Of a stretch of DNA of 64,000 nt, positions 1 to 8,508 are shown piece by piece. The position numbers were made by a program, and so were the translations under genes. Positions within the stretch are counted from its first letter, which is position 1. Every line of letters begins with the position of its first letter. The stretch is from Ruoffia halotolerans (GTDB taxonomy: Bacteria > Bacillota > Bacilli > Lactobacillales > Aerococcaceae), in assembly GCF_014049385.1 (NCBI RefSeq), contig NZ_JACAOA010000001.1:1-64000 (forward strand). Direction: 5' to 3'. Under the pieces are notes generated by a model that had not been told where the DNA came from, did no database searches, and was given only the letters and a program-made list of their open reading frames with translations.

Positions 1-17
1 AATCTTAGCATGATCCT

Positions 18-46
18 TCATCAACCTTATTTGACAAAGAGCCTTT
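18..46 (-). repeat. ISL3-like terminal inverted repeat (element extends out of the window)
   Basis: On the minus strand this reads GGCTCTTTGTCAAATAAGG followed by TTGATGA. From memory this matches the terminal inverted repeats of ISL3-family insertion sequences, which usually begin GG-TCTTTGTCAA. Its outer end faces prsA, so the body of any element would lie left of base 1. A near copy without a transposase occurs at 16569-16599. The IS assignment is inference, because no transposase is visible here. Confidence 0.5.
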
Positions 47-76
47 AATAATCAGCTGTCTATTATATGTTATAAA

Positions 77-1129
77 TTATTCTGCAGGCTCTTCGGCAGT
101 CTCTTCAGTCGTTTCTTCTGCTGTTTCCTCAGCTGCTTCTTCTGAAGTTTCTTCCGTAGATTCTTCGGTTGTCTCCTCAGTTGATTCTTCTTCAGTTGCT
201 GCTTCATTGTTTCCATTTGCAAGATCAATTAAGTCTTGAACAGCGTTTTGTAAGTCTTCGTCATGGATTTCATATCCAGTATCTTGGAGTAATTTACCAA
301 TCACTCCATAAGCGAATTGGCTATCAGCAAAGCGTGAAGTAACGTATTGTTCTTCAACATCTTCACGAACATCTTCTAATGGTTGTTTTTCACCATTATT
401 GATTGTGCGAATAACGTGGAAACCGTATTGTGATTCTACAGGCATTTCTGTCATTTTACCGTTCTCTGAGTTCATTACTGCTTCTTCAAATTCTGGAACC
501 ATTTGTCCAGCCGGGAATGGTTGTAATAATCCACCGTTTTGTGCAGTTGAATCTAATGACACTTCTTGTGCTACTGCATCAAATTCTTCGCCATTATTAA
601 TGCGTTCAATCACATCTAAAGCTTCTTCTTCTGTTTCAACTAAGATATGTTGAGCTTCCATTAAAGGTGAATATTCATTTTCATAGTAGTTTGTAATAGC
701 TTCATCTGACATATCAATTTGGCTTTCTACAACTTCTTGGAACATGTTTCTTACAAAGATTTGGTAAGTATATGTTTCGATATCACTTAAGCCTTGGTAT
801 GCTAATAATTGTTGGAAAACTTCTTCCCCACCCGCTTCGTCAATCTGAGCTTGGACTTCTTCTTCCGCTGCAGTTCTTAGTGCTTCAGCATCCGATACAT
901 TTTGTTCTAAGACAGTTTCTAGAATAATTGTTCTCAATGTCGTATCACCAGCGATAGCTTTCATTGATTCATATAATTCCTCTTTAGTAATATCTTCGCC
1001 ACCTACAGTTGCAATGACCTCACCTGCTGATTCTTCTTGTGCCATTACTGAGGCAATACTACCTAGTCCTGAAAGTAATAATGTTGATGTTAAAGCAACT
1101 AATGATACTTTTTTTAGCGTTTTTTTCAT
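77..1129 (-). CDS. prsA: PrsA-type extracytoplasmic peptidyl-prolyl isomerase (foldase)
   Basis: Parvulin-type foldase that helps exported proteins fold outside the membrane. Residues 1-30 form a signal peptide ending VMA, followed by QEES. The parvulin domain covers about residues 158-242 (QHILVETEEEA to YGFHVIR). The family is normally a lipoprotein with an LxxC lipobox. This protein contains no cysteine at all, so it should be released or held by other means. The C-terminus (about 309-350) is a low-complexity run of Glu, Thr, Ser and Ala encoded by repetitive codons. TTAGGAG precedes the ATG. It lies 127 bp downstream of the ytxH-like gene and may have its own promoter. No clear terminator is seen before the window edge. 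Confidence 0.9.
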   Translation of the reverse strand: MKKTLKKVSLVALTSTLLLSGLGSIASVMAQEESAGEVIATVGGEDITKEELYESMKAIAGDTTLRTIILETVLEQNVSDAEALRTAAEEEVQAQIDEAGGEEVFQQLLAYQGLSDIETYTYQIFVRNMFQEVVESQIDMSDEAITNYYENEYSPLMEAQHILVETEEEALDVIERINNGEEFDAVAQEVSLDSTAQNGGLLQPFPAGQMVPEFEEAVMNSENGKMTEMPVESQYGFHVIRTINNGEKQPLEDVREDVEEQYVTSRFADSQFAYGVIGKLLQDTGYEIHDEDLQNAVQDLIDLANGNNEAATEEESTEETTEESTEETSEEAAEETAEETTEETAEEPAE

Positions 1130-1256
1130 AAAGTTTTTGGCTCCTAACTATTTTAAAATATGTTACAAATATATCATACTTTATCTATTTGAACTCCATG
1201 TTAATATATTAATCTAGGAAAATTCAAACAAATTGTTTTAAGTTCAATTAAATTAA

Positions 1257-1610
1257 TTAATTATTAAGATTAATTTCTTCTGCTTGTTCTTCAATATCTT
1301 CGGTTAAATCTTCGATATGACGTTGAATCCGATTAATTCTTGGCGTGGTTTCTTCTTCGAAATGTTGTAATGATGTTTGAATACCATCTGTCGCAGTTTT
1401 AATACTATCCATGCCTTCTTGAGTTAATTTCTGCACTGACATTCTTAAATTGTCTACTTTATAACGAACATCATTCACATCATCCGTTGTCATATCGATA
1501 AAGTGCTTCAAATCTTCACGCGTTTCTTTACCGCTCTTGGGCGCATTCATTAACCCTGCTAGTCCTCCAAAGAAAGCTCCCCAAAATAATCCTGATTTAA
1601 ATCCAACCAT
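1257..1610 (-). CDS. YtxH-family small membrane-associated protein
   Basis: A 117-residue protein with the YtxH signature: an N-terminal glycine-rich membrane segment (about residues 5-22) followed by APKSGKETR. The rest is a predicted helical, coiled-coil-like tail rich in Glu, Gln and Asp. YtxH proteins are general-stress-associated envelope proteins of unknown biochemical function. The gene starts 14 bp after the HIT gene, so the two are surely co-transcribed, with prsA downstream. This neighbourhood is common in Lactobacillales and suggests a link to secretion or envelope stress, which is inference. Confidence 0.8.
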   Translation of the reverse strand: MVGFKSGLFWGAFFGGLAGLMNAPKSGKETREDLKHFIDMTTDDVNDVRYKVDNLRMSVQKLTQEGMDSIKTATDGIQTSLQHFEEETTPRINRIQRHIEDLTEDIEEQAEEINLNN

Positions 1611-1624
1611 ATAAATACACCTCT

Positions 1625-2056
1625 TTAACTTTCTTTGATTTGTGACGCAATTAATGCTGCTCTTTCATTGAACTCTTCTTGTGTATAGCTGTCTTGATTA
1701 TTACTAAACTCGATAGCGAATTTATCATCTTCAGTGTAACGTGGTAATAGGTGCCAATGAGTATGGAAAACGGATTGATATGCTAATTCACCATTATTAT
1801 TTACGATATTCATTCCTTTAACATCTGGAAATGCTTCTTTTATTGCATTCGCAATTTTAGGTAAGCGTTTCGCGACTGCTACCGCAACGTCTTCATCATA
1901 TTCAAAGATGTTCTCAACGTGTTTTTTTGGTACTACTAAAGTATGCCCTGGAGTTACTTGCGACATATCTAAGAATGCAAATACTTCATCGTCTTCATAT
2001 ACCTTCGCTGAAGGTATATCACCATCTATAATATTACAGAAAATACAATCTGTCAT
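1625..2056 (-). CDS. hit: HIT-family nucleotide hydrolase/transferase
   Basis: A 143-residue histidine-triad protein of the Hit/HinT type, which hydrolyses nucleoside phosphoramidates or similar mononucleotide substrates in the cytoplasm. The catalytic triad H98-T-H100-W-H102 is present. C4 and C7 with an upstream histidine (H46) form the zinc-binding site seen in many bacterial homologues. It is the first gene of the hit-ytxH-prsA group and has a recognisable promoter at 2092-2119. The hit-prsA neighbourhood is conserved in Firmicutes. A functional link to protein export is known only from gene context. Confidence 0.9.
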   Translation of the reverse strand: MTDCIFCNIIDGDIPSAKVYEDDEVFAFLDMSQVTPGHTLVVPKKHVENIFEYDEDVAVAVAKRLPKIANAIKEAFPDVKGMNIVNNNGELAYQSVFHTHWHLLPRYTEDDKFAIEFSNNQDSYTQEEFNERAALIASQIKES

Positions 2057-2091
2057 CTTTATCTTCCTCTCATATAATTCTTATCTTGTTT

Positions 2092-2119
2092 ATCATACTA
2101 GATTTTATCGAAATTACAA
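2092..2119 (-). promoter_or_regulatory. Promoter of the hit-ytxH(-prsA) unit
   Basis: Minus-strand -35 TTGTAA (2114-2119), a 16 bp spacer and -10 TATGAT (2092-2097), about 40 bp upstream of the HIT start. It fits sigma-A spacing. Assigned by eye only. Confidence 0.5.
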
Positions 2120-2212
2120 AAAAATAACTAGGTAATTGGAGATCAATTTCATAAATAATTCATAAACCCGAATATAATTAGTAAATTCTTCAATCTTTAT
2201 TCCCCGAAATCT

Positions 2213-2243
2213 TTACACACATATAGTTTTGATGTGCTATACT
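2213..2243 (+). promoter_or_regulatory. Extended -10 promoter of the secreted protein gene at 2282
   Basis: TGcTATACT at 2235-2243 is a textbook extended -10. TTACAC at 2213-2218 is a possible weak -35. Transcription would begin near 2250, so the upstream in-frame ATG at 2234 cannot be the translation start. The same TGCTATACT occurs upstream of the other secreted acidic protein, at about 33622. Confidence 0.5.
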
Positions 2244-2281
2244 TTTATTACACAAGAAGTAAATGGAAAGTAGGTGCAATT

Positions 2282-3040
2282 TTGCGTGTCAGTTTTAATT
2301 TGAATATGCGTAAGTTTATAACTTTTGTTCTATCAATCATGTTTTTAAGCATTAGTAATGGACAAGTTATTCAAGCCCAAGAAAATAATATAAATGATTC
2401 CCAACAAGATGAATTGCCTGACTCTTCTGAAGATCAAGAAATAAATAACAATGTAGATGATGAAAGTATGAGCCAACAGATAAGCATTTCTTTTGAGGAA
2501 TTTGTTCCTTATGCAAATTTTATAAATTATCAATATCAAGGTGATCAAGTTTACTTTGATGCCCAAGATATTATTATGGAATATTCGCCTGATAGTAACG
2601 GAATTTTTCAAGTGACGTCATTCTCTGGCCAAGAAGCTATCGCTTATGTGTATCAAATCCGTGATACAGGCTTTTATGAACTCGCTTCTTTCAATGATTA
2701 TTATGTTGTAGAAGATTTACGTTACTCACCAGAAGCAAGTGATAATAATGAATCGCTCATTTTACCGAGTGATTTAACTATTGGATCAAGCTTTTCAAGT
2801 GGGTACAACAAAGAAAAAAGACGTAAGGTATCCGAATTAATAAGTTCATATGATGTAGGTGGCCAAACTTTTAATGATGTTCTTCGTATTGAAGAACAGG
2901 CGCAAGAAGATAGTGGTTCTGTTACTTATAATTACTACTTTGCCCCAACTGTCGGTATTATTGTAATTGAACGAACTGCTTCAGATGGTACAACGCAACG
3001 TGTCTTACAATTAATTTCTGCTCAAGGTTCAAGTCAATAA
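2282..3040 (+). CDS. Secreted protein of unknown function
   Basis: A predicted protein of about 252 residues. The hydrophobic segment of the signal peptide (FITFVLSIMFLSIS) is followed by VIQA and a polar, acidic Gln/Asp/Asn/Glu-rich stretch. There is no lipobox cysteine. The rest looks like an extracellular beta-rich domain: FEEFVPYANF, then several alternating Tyr/Phe strands, then YYFAPTVGIIVIER near the C-terminus. Similar 'YYAPGVGLV' endings occur in uncharacterised Firmicutes lipoproteins. The start chosen is TTG 2282 with AGGTG five bases upstream. ATG 2306 also gives an intact signal peptide but has no Shine-Dalgarno. I do not recognise a family with confidence. It ends at a bidirectional terminator. 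Confidence 0.7.
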   Translation: MRVSFNLNMRKFITFVLSIMFLSISNGQVIQAQENNINDSQQDELPDSSEDQEINNNVDDESMSQQISISFEEFVPYANFINYQYQGDQVYFDAQDIIMEYSPDSNGIFQVTSFSGQEAIAYVYQIRDTGFYELASFNDYYVVEDLRYSPEASDNNESLILPSDLTIGSSFSSGYNKEKRRKVSELISSYDVGGQTFNDVLRIEEQAQEDSGSVTYNYYFAPTVGIIVIERTASDGTTQRVLQLISAQGSSQ

Positions 3041-3042
3041 GC

Positions 3043-3099
3043 AAAATACCTTCTAACGATGAGTACTTTTTCAAGTAAATTCGTTAGAAGGTATTTTTA
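3043..3099. terminator. Bidirectional intrinsic terminator
   Basis: Perfect 15 bp stem AATACCTTCTAACGA (3045-3059) with its complement at 3081-3095. A T-run follows on the plus strand and an A-rich flank on the other side. It separates the convergent secreted-protein gene and Gx-transporter gene. Confidence 0.85.
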
Positions 3100-3666
3100 T
3101 TTATGATTTGATAACCAATTTTTTTGGTCTGTATTTGCGACGAGTTCTTTATGATACATCTGAAGAACTGAGATACGTTCGAGTAAAAAATTCCCAAGGA
3201 AGCCGACAACAAAGCCAGCTAAAATCCCAGAAATTGATAAAACCGGAAGATAATTCATCACGGAGAATGATCTTGCAAATAAGGCTGCTATACTTAGTTG
3301 TCCAATGTTGTGCATTACCCCTCCGAGAACAGAAATTCCAATAATACTCACCTTATTAGGTCCTAGTTTTTTCGACCAAAACATTGCAAAGTAACTTAAT
3401 AATCCACCCGACAAACTATAAAAAAACGTTGACATATTCCCACCTATTAAAGCAGTGAGTACAATTCGAATTAACACGACTTGAATACTTTTTGAAAAAG
3501 GTAGTGTGAATATAGCAATCACAGATATTAAATTCGCTAAACCTAATTTAGCTCCTGGAGCAAAGGAAAGAGGTGAAGGGATCGCTCCTTCAAGAATACT
3601 TATAACTACTGCCTGTGCAGCTAGCATGGCAATGTACACCATAATTTGATAACGACTTCGTCTCAT
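3097..3666 (-). CDS. Gx transporter family / heptaprenyl diphosphate synthase component I-like membrane protein
   Basis: A 189-residue integral membrane protein with five or six hydrophobic helices and the family motif PGAKLGLAN (about residues 37-45). The family (Hpre_diP_synt_I) resembles the S-components of ECF-type transporters. It usually sits near a NusG-domain-II protein and a polyprenyl synthase, and neither is present here. A role in uptake of a small precursor is inference; the substrate is unknown. A strong GGAGG precedes the ATG. The gene stands alone between a terminator and the tRNA locus. Confidence 0.75.
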   Translation of the reverse strand: MRRSRYQIMVYIAMLAAQAVVISILEGAIPSPLSFAPGAKLGLANLISVIAIFTLPFSKSIQVVLIRIVLTALIGGNMSTFFYSLSGGLLSYFAMFWSKKLGPNKVSIIGISVLGGVMHNIGQLSIAALFARSFSVMNYLPVLSISGILAGFVVGFLGNFLLERISVLQMYHKELVANTDQKNWLSNHK

Positions 3667-3764
3667 CTCATTCCTCCATTAAACAACTTATTTATATACT
3701 TCCAATTATTTCTCATAACTATTCTCACAGTATACACGCATTTATTTATATTGTTAACCGTTCA

Positions 3765-3822
3765 TGCAAAAATAAAACAAAAGATACTTAACAATTGAAT
3801 ACAATGAATTGTTAAGTATCTT
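3765..3822 (-). terminator. Terminator downstream of tRNA-Arg
   Basis: A 16 bp stem (3781-3796 with 3807-3822), loop of about 10 nt. On the minus strand it is followed by a T-rich run (TTTGTTTTATTTTT). It lies immediately 3' of the tRNA gene. Confidence 0.8.
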
Positions 3823-3833
3823 ATTAATTTAAA

Positions 3834-3905
3834 CGCCGCCAGAGGGAATCGAACCCCCATCCTAAGAACCGGAATCTTATGTGATATCCATTACACTATG
3901 GCGGC
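3834..3905 (-). tRNA. tRNA-Arg (anticodon CCG)
   Basis: A complete cloverleaf read on the minus strand. The acceptor stem GCCGCCA pairs with TGGCGGC. The D-arm contains GTGTAATGGATATCAC. The anticodon stem TAAGA/TCTTA encloses the loop TTCCGGT with anticodon CCG. The T-arm contains GGTTCGATTCC. CCA is not encoded. It is a single-gene unit with its own terminator, decoding CGG, which should be rare in this AT-rich genome. Confidence 0.93.
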
Positions 3906-3950
3906 TTAACTTCTCTATTATAGCCATCTTTAGCTTATATTTCAAGATAC

Positions 3951-3984
3951 AAAAAAAAAGAAGCAGCGCTGTTGCACTACTTCT
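3951..3984 (-). terminator. Terminator of the CitMHS-isocitrate dehydrogenase unit
   Basis: Stem GAAGTAGTGC / GCGCTGCTTC (with wobble pairs) followed on the minus strand by nine Ts. It lies just after the isocitrate dehydrogenase stop. Confidence 0.8.
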
Positions 3985-4007
3985 TTCAAAGATGTTCTTT
4001 ATTAAGA

Positions 4008-5000
4008 CTATAAAGCTTTTATGACGGCATCAGTAAAGCCTTTAGTAGTCATCTCTCCACCTAAATCTTTAGTGAAGTTATTTGAATCACTTAAGACGGT
4101 GTCTAATGCGTTTCTTATGCGATTTGACGCATCTTTTTGCTCAATATGATCCAGCATCTGGCAAACCCCCAAGAGTATCGCAGTGGGGTTTGCTAGGCCT
4201 TTGCCTGCAATATCAGGGGCTGAACCATGTACTGCTTCAAAAATTGAAATATCTTCGCCAATATTTACTCCAGGTACTAAGCCTAAACCACCTACTAAAC
4301 CTGCCATTAAATCAGACAGAATATCACCATAGAGGTTCTCAGTAACTATAACATCAAACTGCTTAGGATTAATGACTAATTGCATCGCCATATTATCGAC
4401 TAAAATTTCTTTGAATTCTATGGATGGGTACTCTTCAGCTACGCCTCGGGCAACATCTAGGAACAATCCATCTGTCAGCTTCATAATATTTGCTTTTGTC
4501 ACAACTGTCACACTTTGACGATCATTCGCTTTTGCATATTCAAAGGCTTCGCGAACAATTCGTTCTGATGCGGATCGTGTGATGATCTTAATGCTATGAG
4601 CTTCATCATCTGAAATTTGCTTTTCGACACCTGCGTATAAATCCTCTGTGTTCTCTCTAAAGAGAATTAAGTCTAAATCTTTGGTTAAAGATGGGATGGT
4701 TCCTAAACTTTTTACAGGACGAATATTCGCGTACAAATCGTATTTCTTACGTAAGGCTACGTTAACACTACGGAAACCTTTTCCGATTGGTGTCATAATG
4801 GGTCCTTTTAACACGATCTTATTCTTTTCTATACTTTCATAAACATCATCTGGAATTAATGTACCTTGTTTATTAAAGACAGCTTCACCCGCTGCAACAA
4901 CTTCCCATTCAATTCCAATATCTAACGCATCTACAATATTGCGTGCACTTTCAGTAATTTCGGGACCAATCCCGTCGCCTGGTATTAATGTAATTTTCAC
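4008..5000 (-). CDS. icd: NAD-dependent isocitrate dehydrogenase-type decarboxylating dehydrogenase
   Basis: Oxidative decarboxylation of isocitrate to 2-oxoglutarate is the likely reaction. The protein (330 residues from the GTG at 5000) belongs to the isocitrate/isopropylmalate dehydrogenase family. The isocitrate-type S78-x-N80 and R84 (RSVNVALRK) are present, as are catalytic K169 and metal-binding D202, D226 and D230. GSAPDIAGK near 260 carries Asp263, typical of NAD rather than NADP specificity. GTG 5000 is preferred over the in-frame ATG at 5018 because GGGAG lies eight bases before it. It follows the CitMHS transporter by about 33 bp and shares its terminator. A homoisocitrate or tartrate-like substrate is not excluded. 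Confidence 0.85.
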   Translation of the reverse strand: MKITLIPGDGIGPEITESARNIVDALDIGIEWEVVAAGEAVFNKQGTLIPDDVYESIEKNKIVLKGPIMTPIGKGFRSVNVALRKKYDLYANIRPVKSLGTIPSLTKDLDLILFRENTEDLYAGVEKQISDDEAHSIKIITRSASERIVREAFEYAKANDRQSVTVVTKANIMKLTDGLFLDVARGVAEEYPSIEFKEILVDNMAMQLVINPKQFDVIVTENLYGDILSDLMAGLVGGLGLVPGVNIGEDISIFEAVHGSAPDIAGKGLANPTAILLGVCQMLDHIEQKDASNRIRNALDTVLSDSNNFTKDLGGEMTTKGFTDAVIKAL

Positions 5001-5033
5001 ATCAATTGCTCCCTTCATTTTCTAAAATTGATT

Positions 5034-6350
5034 CTACAAGGATATTGGCATTATCCCTGTAACTGCACCAACTATAACAAAAACAATAAATATTCCTAGT
5101 GAAACGAGAAGGCCTTTTTTCTGCCAGTCGCCCCATTCCACATTTGTCATACCTAATAATACATAAGCAAAAGGTACTAATGGACTGAATAAGTGAAAAG
5201 CTTGTCCCATTAAAGATGCAAAAGTTAACTCTAGGCCAGTAAAGCCGTAAGCCGTTCCTGCTTCAGCAAGAATTGGCATCATTCCGTAATAGAATGCATC
5301 ATTATGTAAGAAGTATGTACCTGGAGCAGATATAATAGCAACAATAATACCAAAGAAGCCACTTAAGCTTTCTGGAATGATTGAAATCAAACTTGATGCA
5401 ATCCCATCATCCATTCCAGTTGCTTGTAAAACCCCCATAAATACTCCAGCACCAAATACTGTCATAACAACTTGGTTAGCTTCACTTGCATTATTGTCAA
5501 TACGTTCTTTTTGCAGTGTCAACGACCCGTAGTTTACAAGTAACGCAACAACTGTACCAACCATAAAAATGATTGCTGATGGAATGACATTGGCGATTAA
5601 TAACCCTATGGCAACAAATACAGTAATCGCATTGATCCAAACATTCTTTGGTCGACGGATATCAAGTGTCTCTTGATCTTCGATAACCATTAATTTCTCA
5701 AGTTCATTATTCGATAGATTCACGACACCTAGACGTTTACGCTCACCGCGACCAATCACATAAGCTACGATAAACATGTAAATAATTCCAGCAATCATCA
5801 TTGGTGTTAGACCACGCATAACATCTGCTTCACTTACATTCATAACTGCAATCGCACGCGCTGTTGGTCCACCCCATGGTAGCAAGTTAATAATTGAATG
5901 TGATGTCATTGTTAATACAGCTAAATCTAACATCTTCATATTTAGACGTTTGTATATTGGCACAAAAGCCGTACATACAATAATCATTGTCGTTGTTCCA
6001 TCACCGTTTAATGATACTGCGGCAGTCAATGCGACTGTTGCAATCATCACTTTCAATGGATCTCCTTTTGCAAAACGAATCATAGCGTTTGAAAGCGGGT
6101 CGAATAGACCAGCATCAATCATAATTGTGAACATATATATTGCAAAGAATAGCATGATACCTGTCTGCGCTGTACCTAGTAAACCATCCATTGCAGCCTG
6201 TCCAATATCAATATTCCATAAGCCAAATAAATGACCCACAATCGCCCATACAATTGGTAGGAAAACTAAGCCAACGAAAGGAGATATCTTTTTCATCATA
6301 ATTAGAATCATAAAAACAATTATTAATGAATAACCCATTAAAGCAACCAT
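5034..6350 (-). CDS. CitMHS-family citrate (metal-citrate) transporter
   Basis: A 438-residue membrane protein with about 12 hydrophobic segments. It has the family motifs SLNGDGTTT (about residues 113-121) and LPWGGPTARA (about 157-166). CitMHS proteins are secondary transporters that import citrate complexed with divalent metals, driven by protons. It is the first gene of a two-gene operon with isocitrate dehydrogenase, which suggests use of imported citrate or isocitrate for 2-oxoglutarate supply. GAGGTG precedes the ATG. A very good promoter lies at 6427-6455 and a cre-like site further upstream. Confidence 0.87.
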   Translation of the reverse strand: MVALMGYSLIIVFMILIMMKKISPFVGLVFLPIVWAIVGHLFGLWNIDIGQAAMDGLLGTAQTGIMLFFAIYMFTIMIDAGLFDPLSNAMIRFAKGDPLKVMIATVALTAAVSLNGDGTTTMIIVCTAFVPIYKRLNMKMLDLAVLTMTSHSIINLLPWGGPTARAIAVMNVSEADVMRGLTPMMIAGIIYMFIVAYVIGRGERKRLGVVNLSNNELEKLMVIEDQETLDIRRPKNVWINAITVFVAIGLLIANVIPSAIIFMVGTVVALLVNYGSLTLQKERIDNNASEANQVVMTVFGAGVFMGVLQATGMDDGIASSLISIIPESLSGFFGIIVAIISAPGTYFLHNDAFYYGMMPILAEAGTAYGFTGLELTFASLMGQAFHLFSPLVPFAYVLLGMTNVEWGDWQKKGLLVSLGIFIVFVIVGAVTGIMPISL

Positions 6351-6426
6351 TTATACACCTCATTATTTTATGTTAATTTTAGATGAACAAAAAGTTATTT
6401 AATCATCTTTTTTTAAATATTCATTT

Positions 6427-6455
6427 AGTATATATAACCCAATAAATTTTGACAA
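6427..6455 (-). promoter_or_regulatory. Promoter of the CitMHS-icd operon
   Basis: Minus-strand -35 TTGTCA (6450-6455), 17 bp spacer, -10 TATACT (6427-6432). It leaves a leader of about 70 nt before the transporter ATG. Confidence 0.65.
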
Positions 6456-6490
6456 GTTAACTTTTAAAATTTAGTCATAAATTTGTGGTT

Positions 6491-6504
6491 GGTAAGCGTT
6501 ATTT
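6491..6504. promoter_or_regulatory. cre-like catabolite control site
   Basis: GGTAAGCGTTATTT matches about 12 of 14 positions of the CcpA cre consensus TGWAARCGYTWNCW. It lies some 36 bp upstream of the -35 of the citrate transporter promoter. Carbon-catabolite control of citrate use would make sense, but a site upstream of -35 does not repress by simple occlusion. Regulatory assignment is inference. Confidence 0.35.
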
Positions 6505-6573
6505 TCGCCGTTTATATATATCAATATTGTTTTATCGACGTGAACATATTTTTATATTCATTTATCTCGAATA

Positions 6574-6625
6574 CAAAAAAAGCGATTCGTAACAGAACGC
6601 TCAAACGTTCTAGTTACAAATCGCT
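6574..6625 (-). terminator. pepF terminator
   Basis: Long stem (6581-6599 with 6606-6625, one mismatch plus wobbles) around AGCGATT/AATCGCT, with seven Ts following on the minus strand. Confidence 0.85.
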
Positions 6626-6635
6626 CTCCTTATAC

Positions 6636-8438
6636 TTAATCTAATAGTGCTTCAAATTCAGCTAATCTTTGTTCAAATACATCTAAAGTTTGTTCGATAT
6701 AATCACGTTTTGTCATATCTAAACCAGCAGTCTTCATCGTATCGATGGCATACTGACTTTTACCTGATTTCAAGAAACCTAAATAGCTATTTAATGCTTC
6801 TTTATCACCACCAGCAATACGATCTGCAAAGGCAGTTGCTGCAGCAAATCCAGTCGCATATTGGAATACGTAGTAATTCATATAGAAGTGAGGGATACGA
6901 CTCCACTCATTCTTAATTTCAGACTCAGAATTCACAGATGGACCATAATATTTCGCATTTAATTTTTGATAGTTTTCTGACAGAAACTCAGCTGTTAACG
7001 GCTGACCGTTAGCATCTTGCTCGTGGATAAAGTGTTCAAATTCTGCGAATTGAGTTTGACGGAAGACTGTTCCTTTTAATCCATCTAAGAAATGATTTAG
7101 AACATAGCGTTGAATATCTTTATCAGCATAAGTTCTCAATAAATAATTCGTTAGTAAGTTTTCATTTGTTGTAGATGCGATTTCTGCTAGGAAAATTGAG
7201 TAGCTACCGTATTCGTACGGTTGATTCGCATGGGTTAAGTAACTGTGGGCACTGTGTCCTAATTCATGGACGAGTGTATATAATGAATTTAGGCTATCTT
7301 GCCAGTTCATTAGAATATATGGTTTGCTGTCATATGTTCCTGATGAGTATGCTCCACTACGTTTCCCTTTATTCTCATAAACATCAATCCATTGCTCGTC
7401 AAACGCATTGCGAATGATTTCTAAGTATTCTTCACCTAATGGTTGAAGCGCATTTAAAGTAATTTCTTTTGCTTCTTCATAAGTAAAGGCAATTGGAGGT
7501 TCACCAAGTAATGGTGTATACATGTCATACATTTCTAAATCATCGATATTTAACAATGATTTACGTAAGTCTACATAACGATGTAATAAGTTTAATCGAG
7601 ATCCAACAGTGTCTAGTAATGTATCGTAGACAGATTCAGGAATATTATTAGTGAATAAAGCTGCTGCTCTGGCTGATTCAAACCCTCTGACTTTAGCATT
7701 GTAATTATGTGTCTTAATTTCAGTTGTTAAAGTTTGAGCTAAAGTATTCTCAAATTGTTGATACACAGAATAGAACCCTTCAAAAGTATCTTTTCTGACG
7801 CGTCTATCTGTACTTTCTAATAATTTACCGTATAAACCATGAGTCAATTGAACGTCATTACCTTCGCTATCTTTCACAGTTGGGAATTGGAAGTCAGCGT
7901 TATTTAGGTAACCGAAGATACGTGTTGCTCCACCAAAAACTTCACTCGCACTGGCTAGTAATAATTCTTGTTCTGGTGGTAAAACGTGTTCGCGATTACG
8001 TGCAATATCGTTAATAAACTGATCTAATTCTTTCAGTCTATCATTGTTTGCTGTCATTTCTTCTAGTTGCTCAGCAGGAATAGCAAGTAATTCTGGTCTA
8101 AAGAATGACGTCACTTGACTATATTTAGAATATAGTTGCTCGGTTTGAGCATTCATCTTTTGGTATGTCGGATTTGTTTGATCTTGATCATTTTTCAAAT
8201 GAGCATACACACCTAAGTTAGAAACTTCGCGTCCTAACTCTAATAACGTATCGATAGCTTCACTAAGCACTTCTGGGCTTTCCCCTAATCTGCCTTTGTA
8301 AGCTGTAATCTTATCTAGATTATTTTCAGCTTTAGCGTACCCACTTTCAAACTCTTCGTCGGATGCAAATAATGGTGTTAAATCCCATTGATATGTTGCA
8401 TCCATTTGTTCTCTTGTTTTTACATTTGATTCTGTCAT
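6636..8438 (-). CDS. pepF: Oligoendopeptidase F (M3B metallopeptidase)
   Basis: Cytoplasmic zinc oligopeptidase that trims peptides of about 7-17 residues. The length of 600 residues is normal for the family. The zinc motif HELGH is at about 391-395, with the third ligand Glu near 419 (AEIASTTNE). An ATG 15 bases upstream (8453) is part of the Shine-Dalgarno AGGAGG, so the start used is the next ATG at 8438. It follows coiA by about 70 bp, the classic coiA-pepF pairing of Lactobacillales, where pepF is thought to help clear peptides. It ends in a strong terminator. Confidence 0.93.
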   Translation of the reverse strand: MTESNVKTREQMDATYQWDLTPLFASDEEFESGYAKAENNLDKITAYKGRLGESPEVLSEAIDTLLELGREVSNLGVYAHLKNDQDQTNPTYQKMNAQTEQLYSKYSQVTSFFRPELLAIPAEQLEEMTANNDRLKELDQFINDIARNREHVLPPEQELLLASASEVFGGATRIFGYLNNADFQFPTVKDSEGNDVQLTHGLYGKLLESTDRRVRKDTFEGFYSVYQQFENTLAQTLTTEIKTHNYNAKVRGFESARAAALFTNNIPESVYDTLLDTVGSRLNLLHRYVDLRKSLLNIDDLEMYDMYTPLLGEPPIAFTYEEAKEITLNALQPLGEEYLEIIRNAFDEQWIDVYENKGKRSGAYSSGTYDSKPYILMNWQDSLNSLYTLVHELGHSAHSYLTHANQPYEYGSYSIFLAEIASTTNENLLTNYLLRTYADKDIQRYVLNHFLDGLKGTVFRQTQFAEFEHFIHEQDANGQPLTAEFLSENYQKLNAKYYGPSVNSESEIKNEWSRIPHFYMNYYVFQYATGFAAATAFADRIAGGDKEALNSYLGFLKSGKSQYAIDTMKTAGLDMTKRDYIEQTLDVFEQRLAEFEALLD

Positions 8439-8508
8439 CAATATCCTCCTCATTTAAAATCATATAACTAGTGTATCACATGCACTATTTCTAAACCAAT
8501 TTGAAGAA

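Noticed and set aside
6564-6574. ATCTCGAATAC, similar to the left half of the mhq operators
   Set aside because: The second half (CGAA) is missing and the site lies beside the pepF terminator, not at a promoter of a stress gene.
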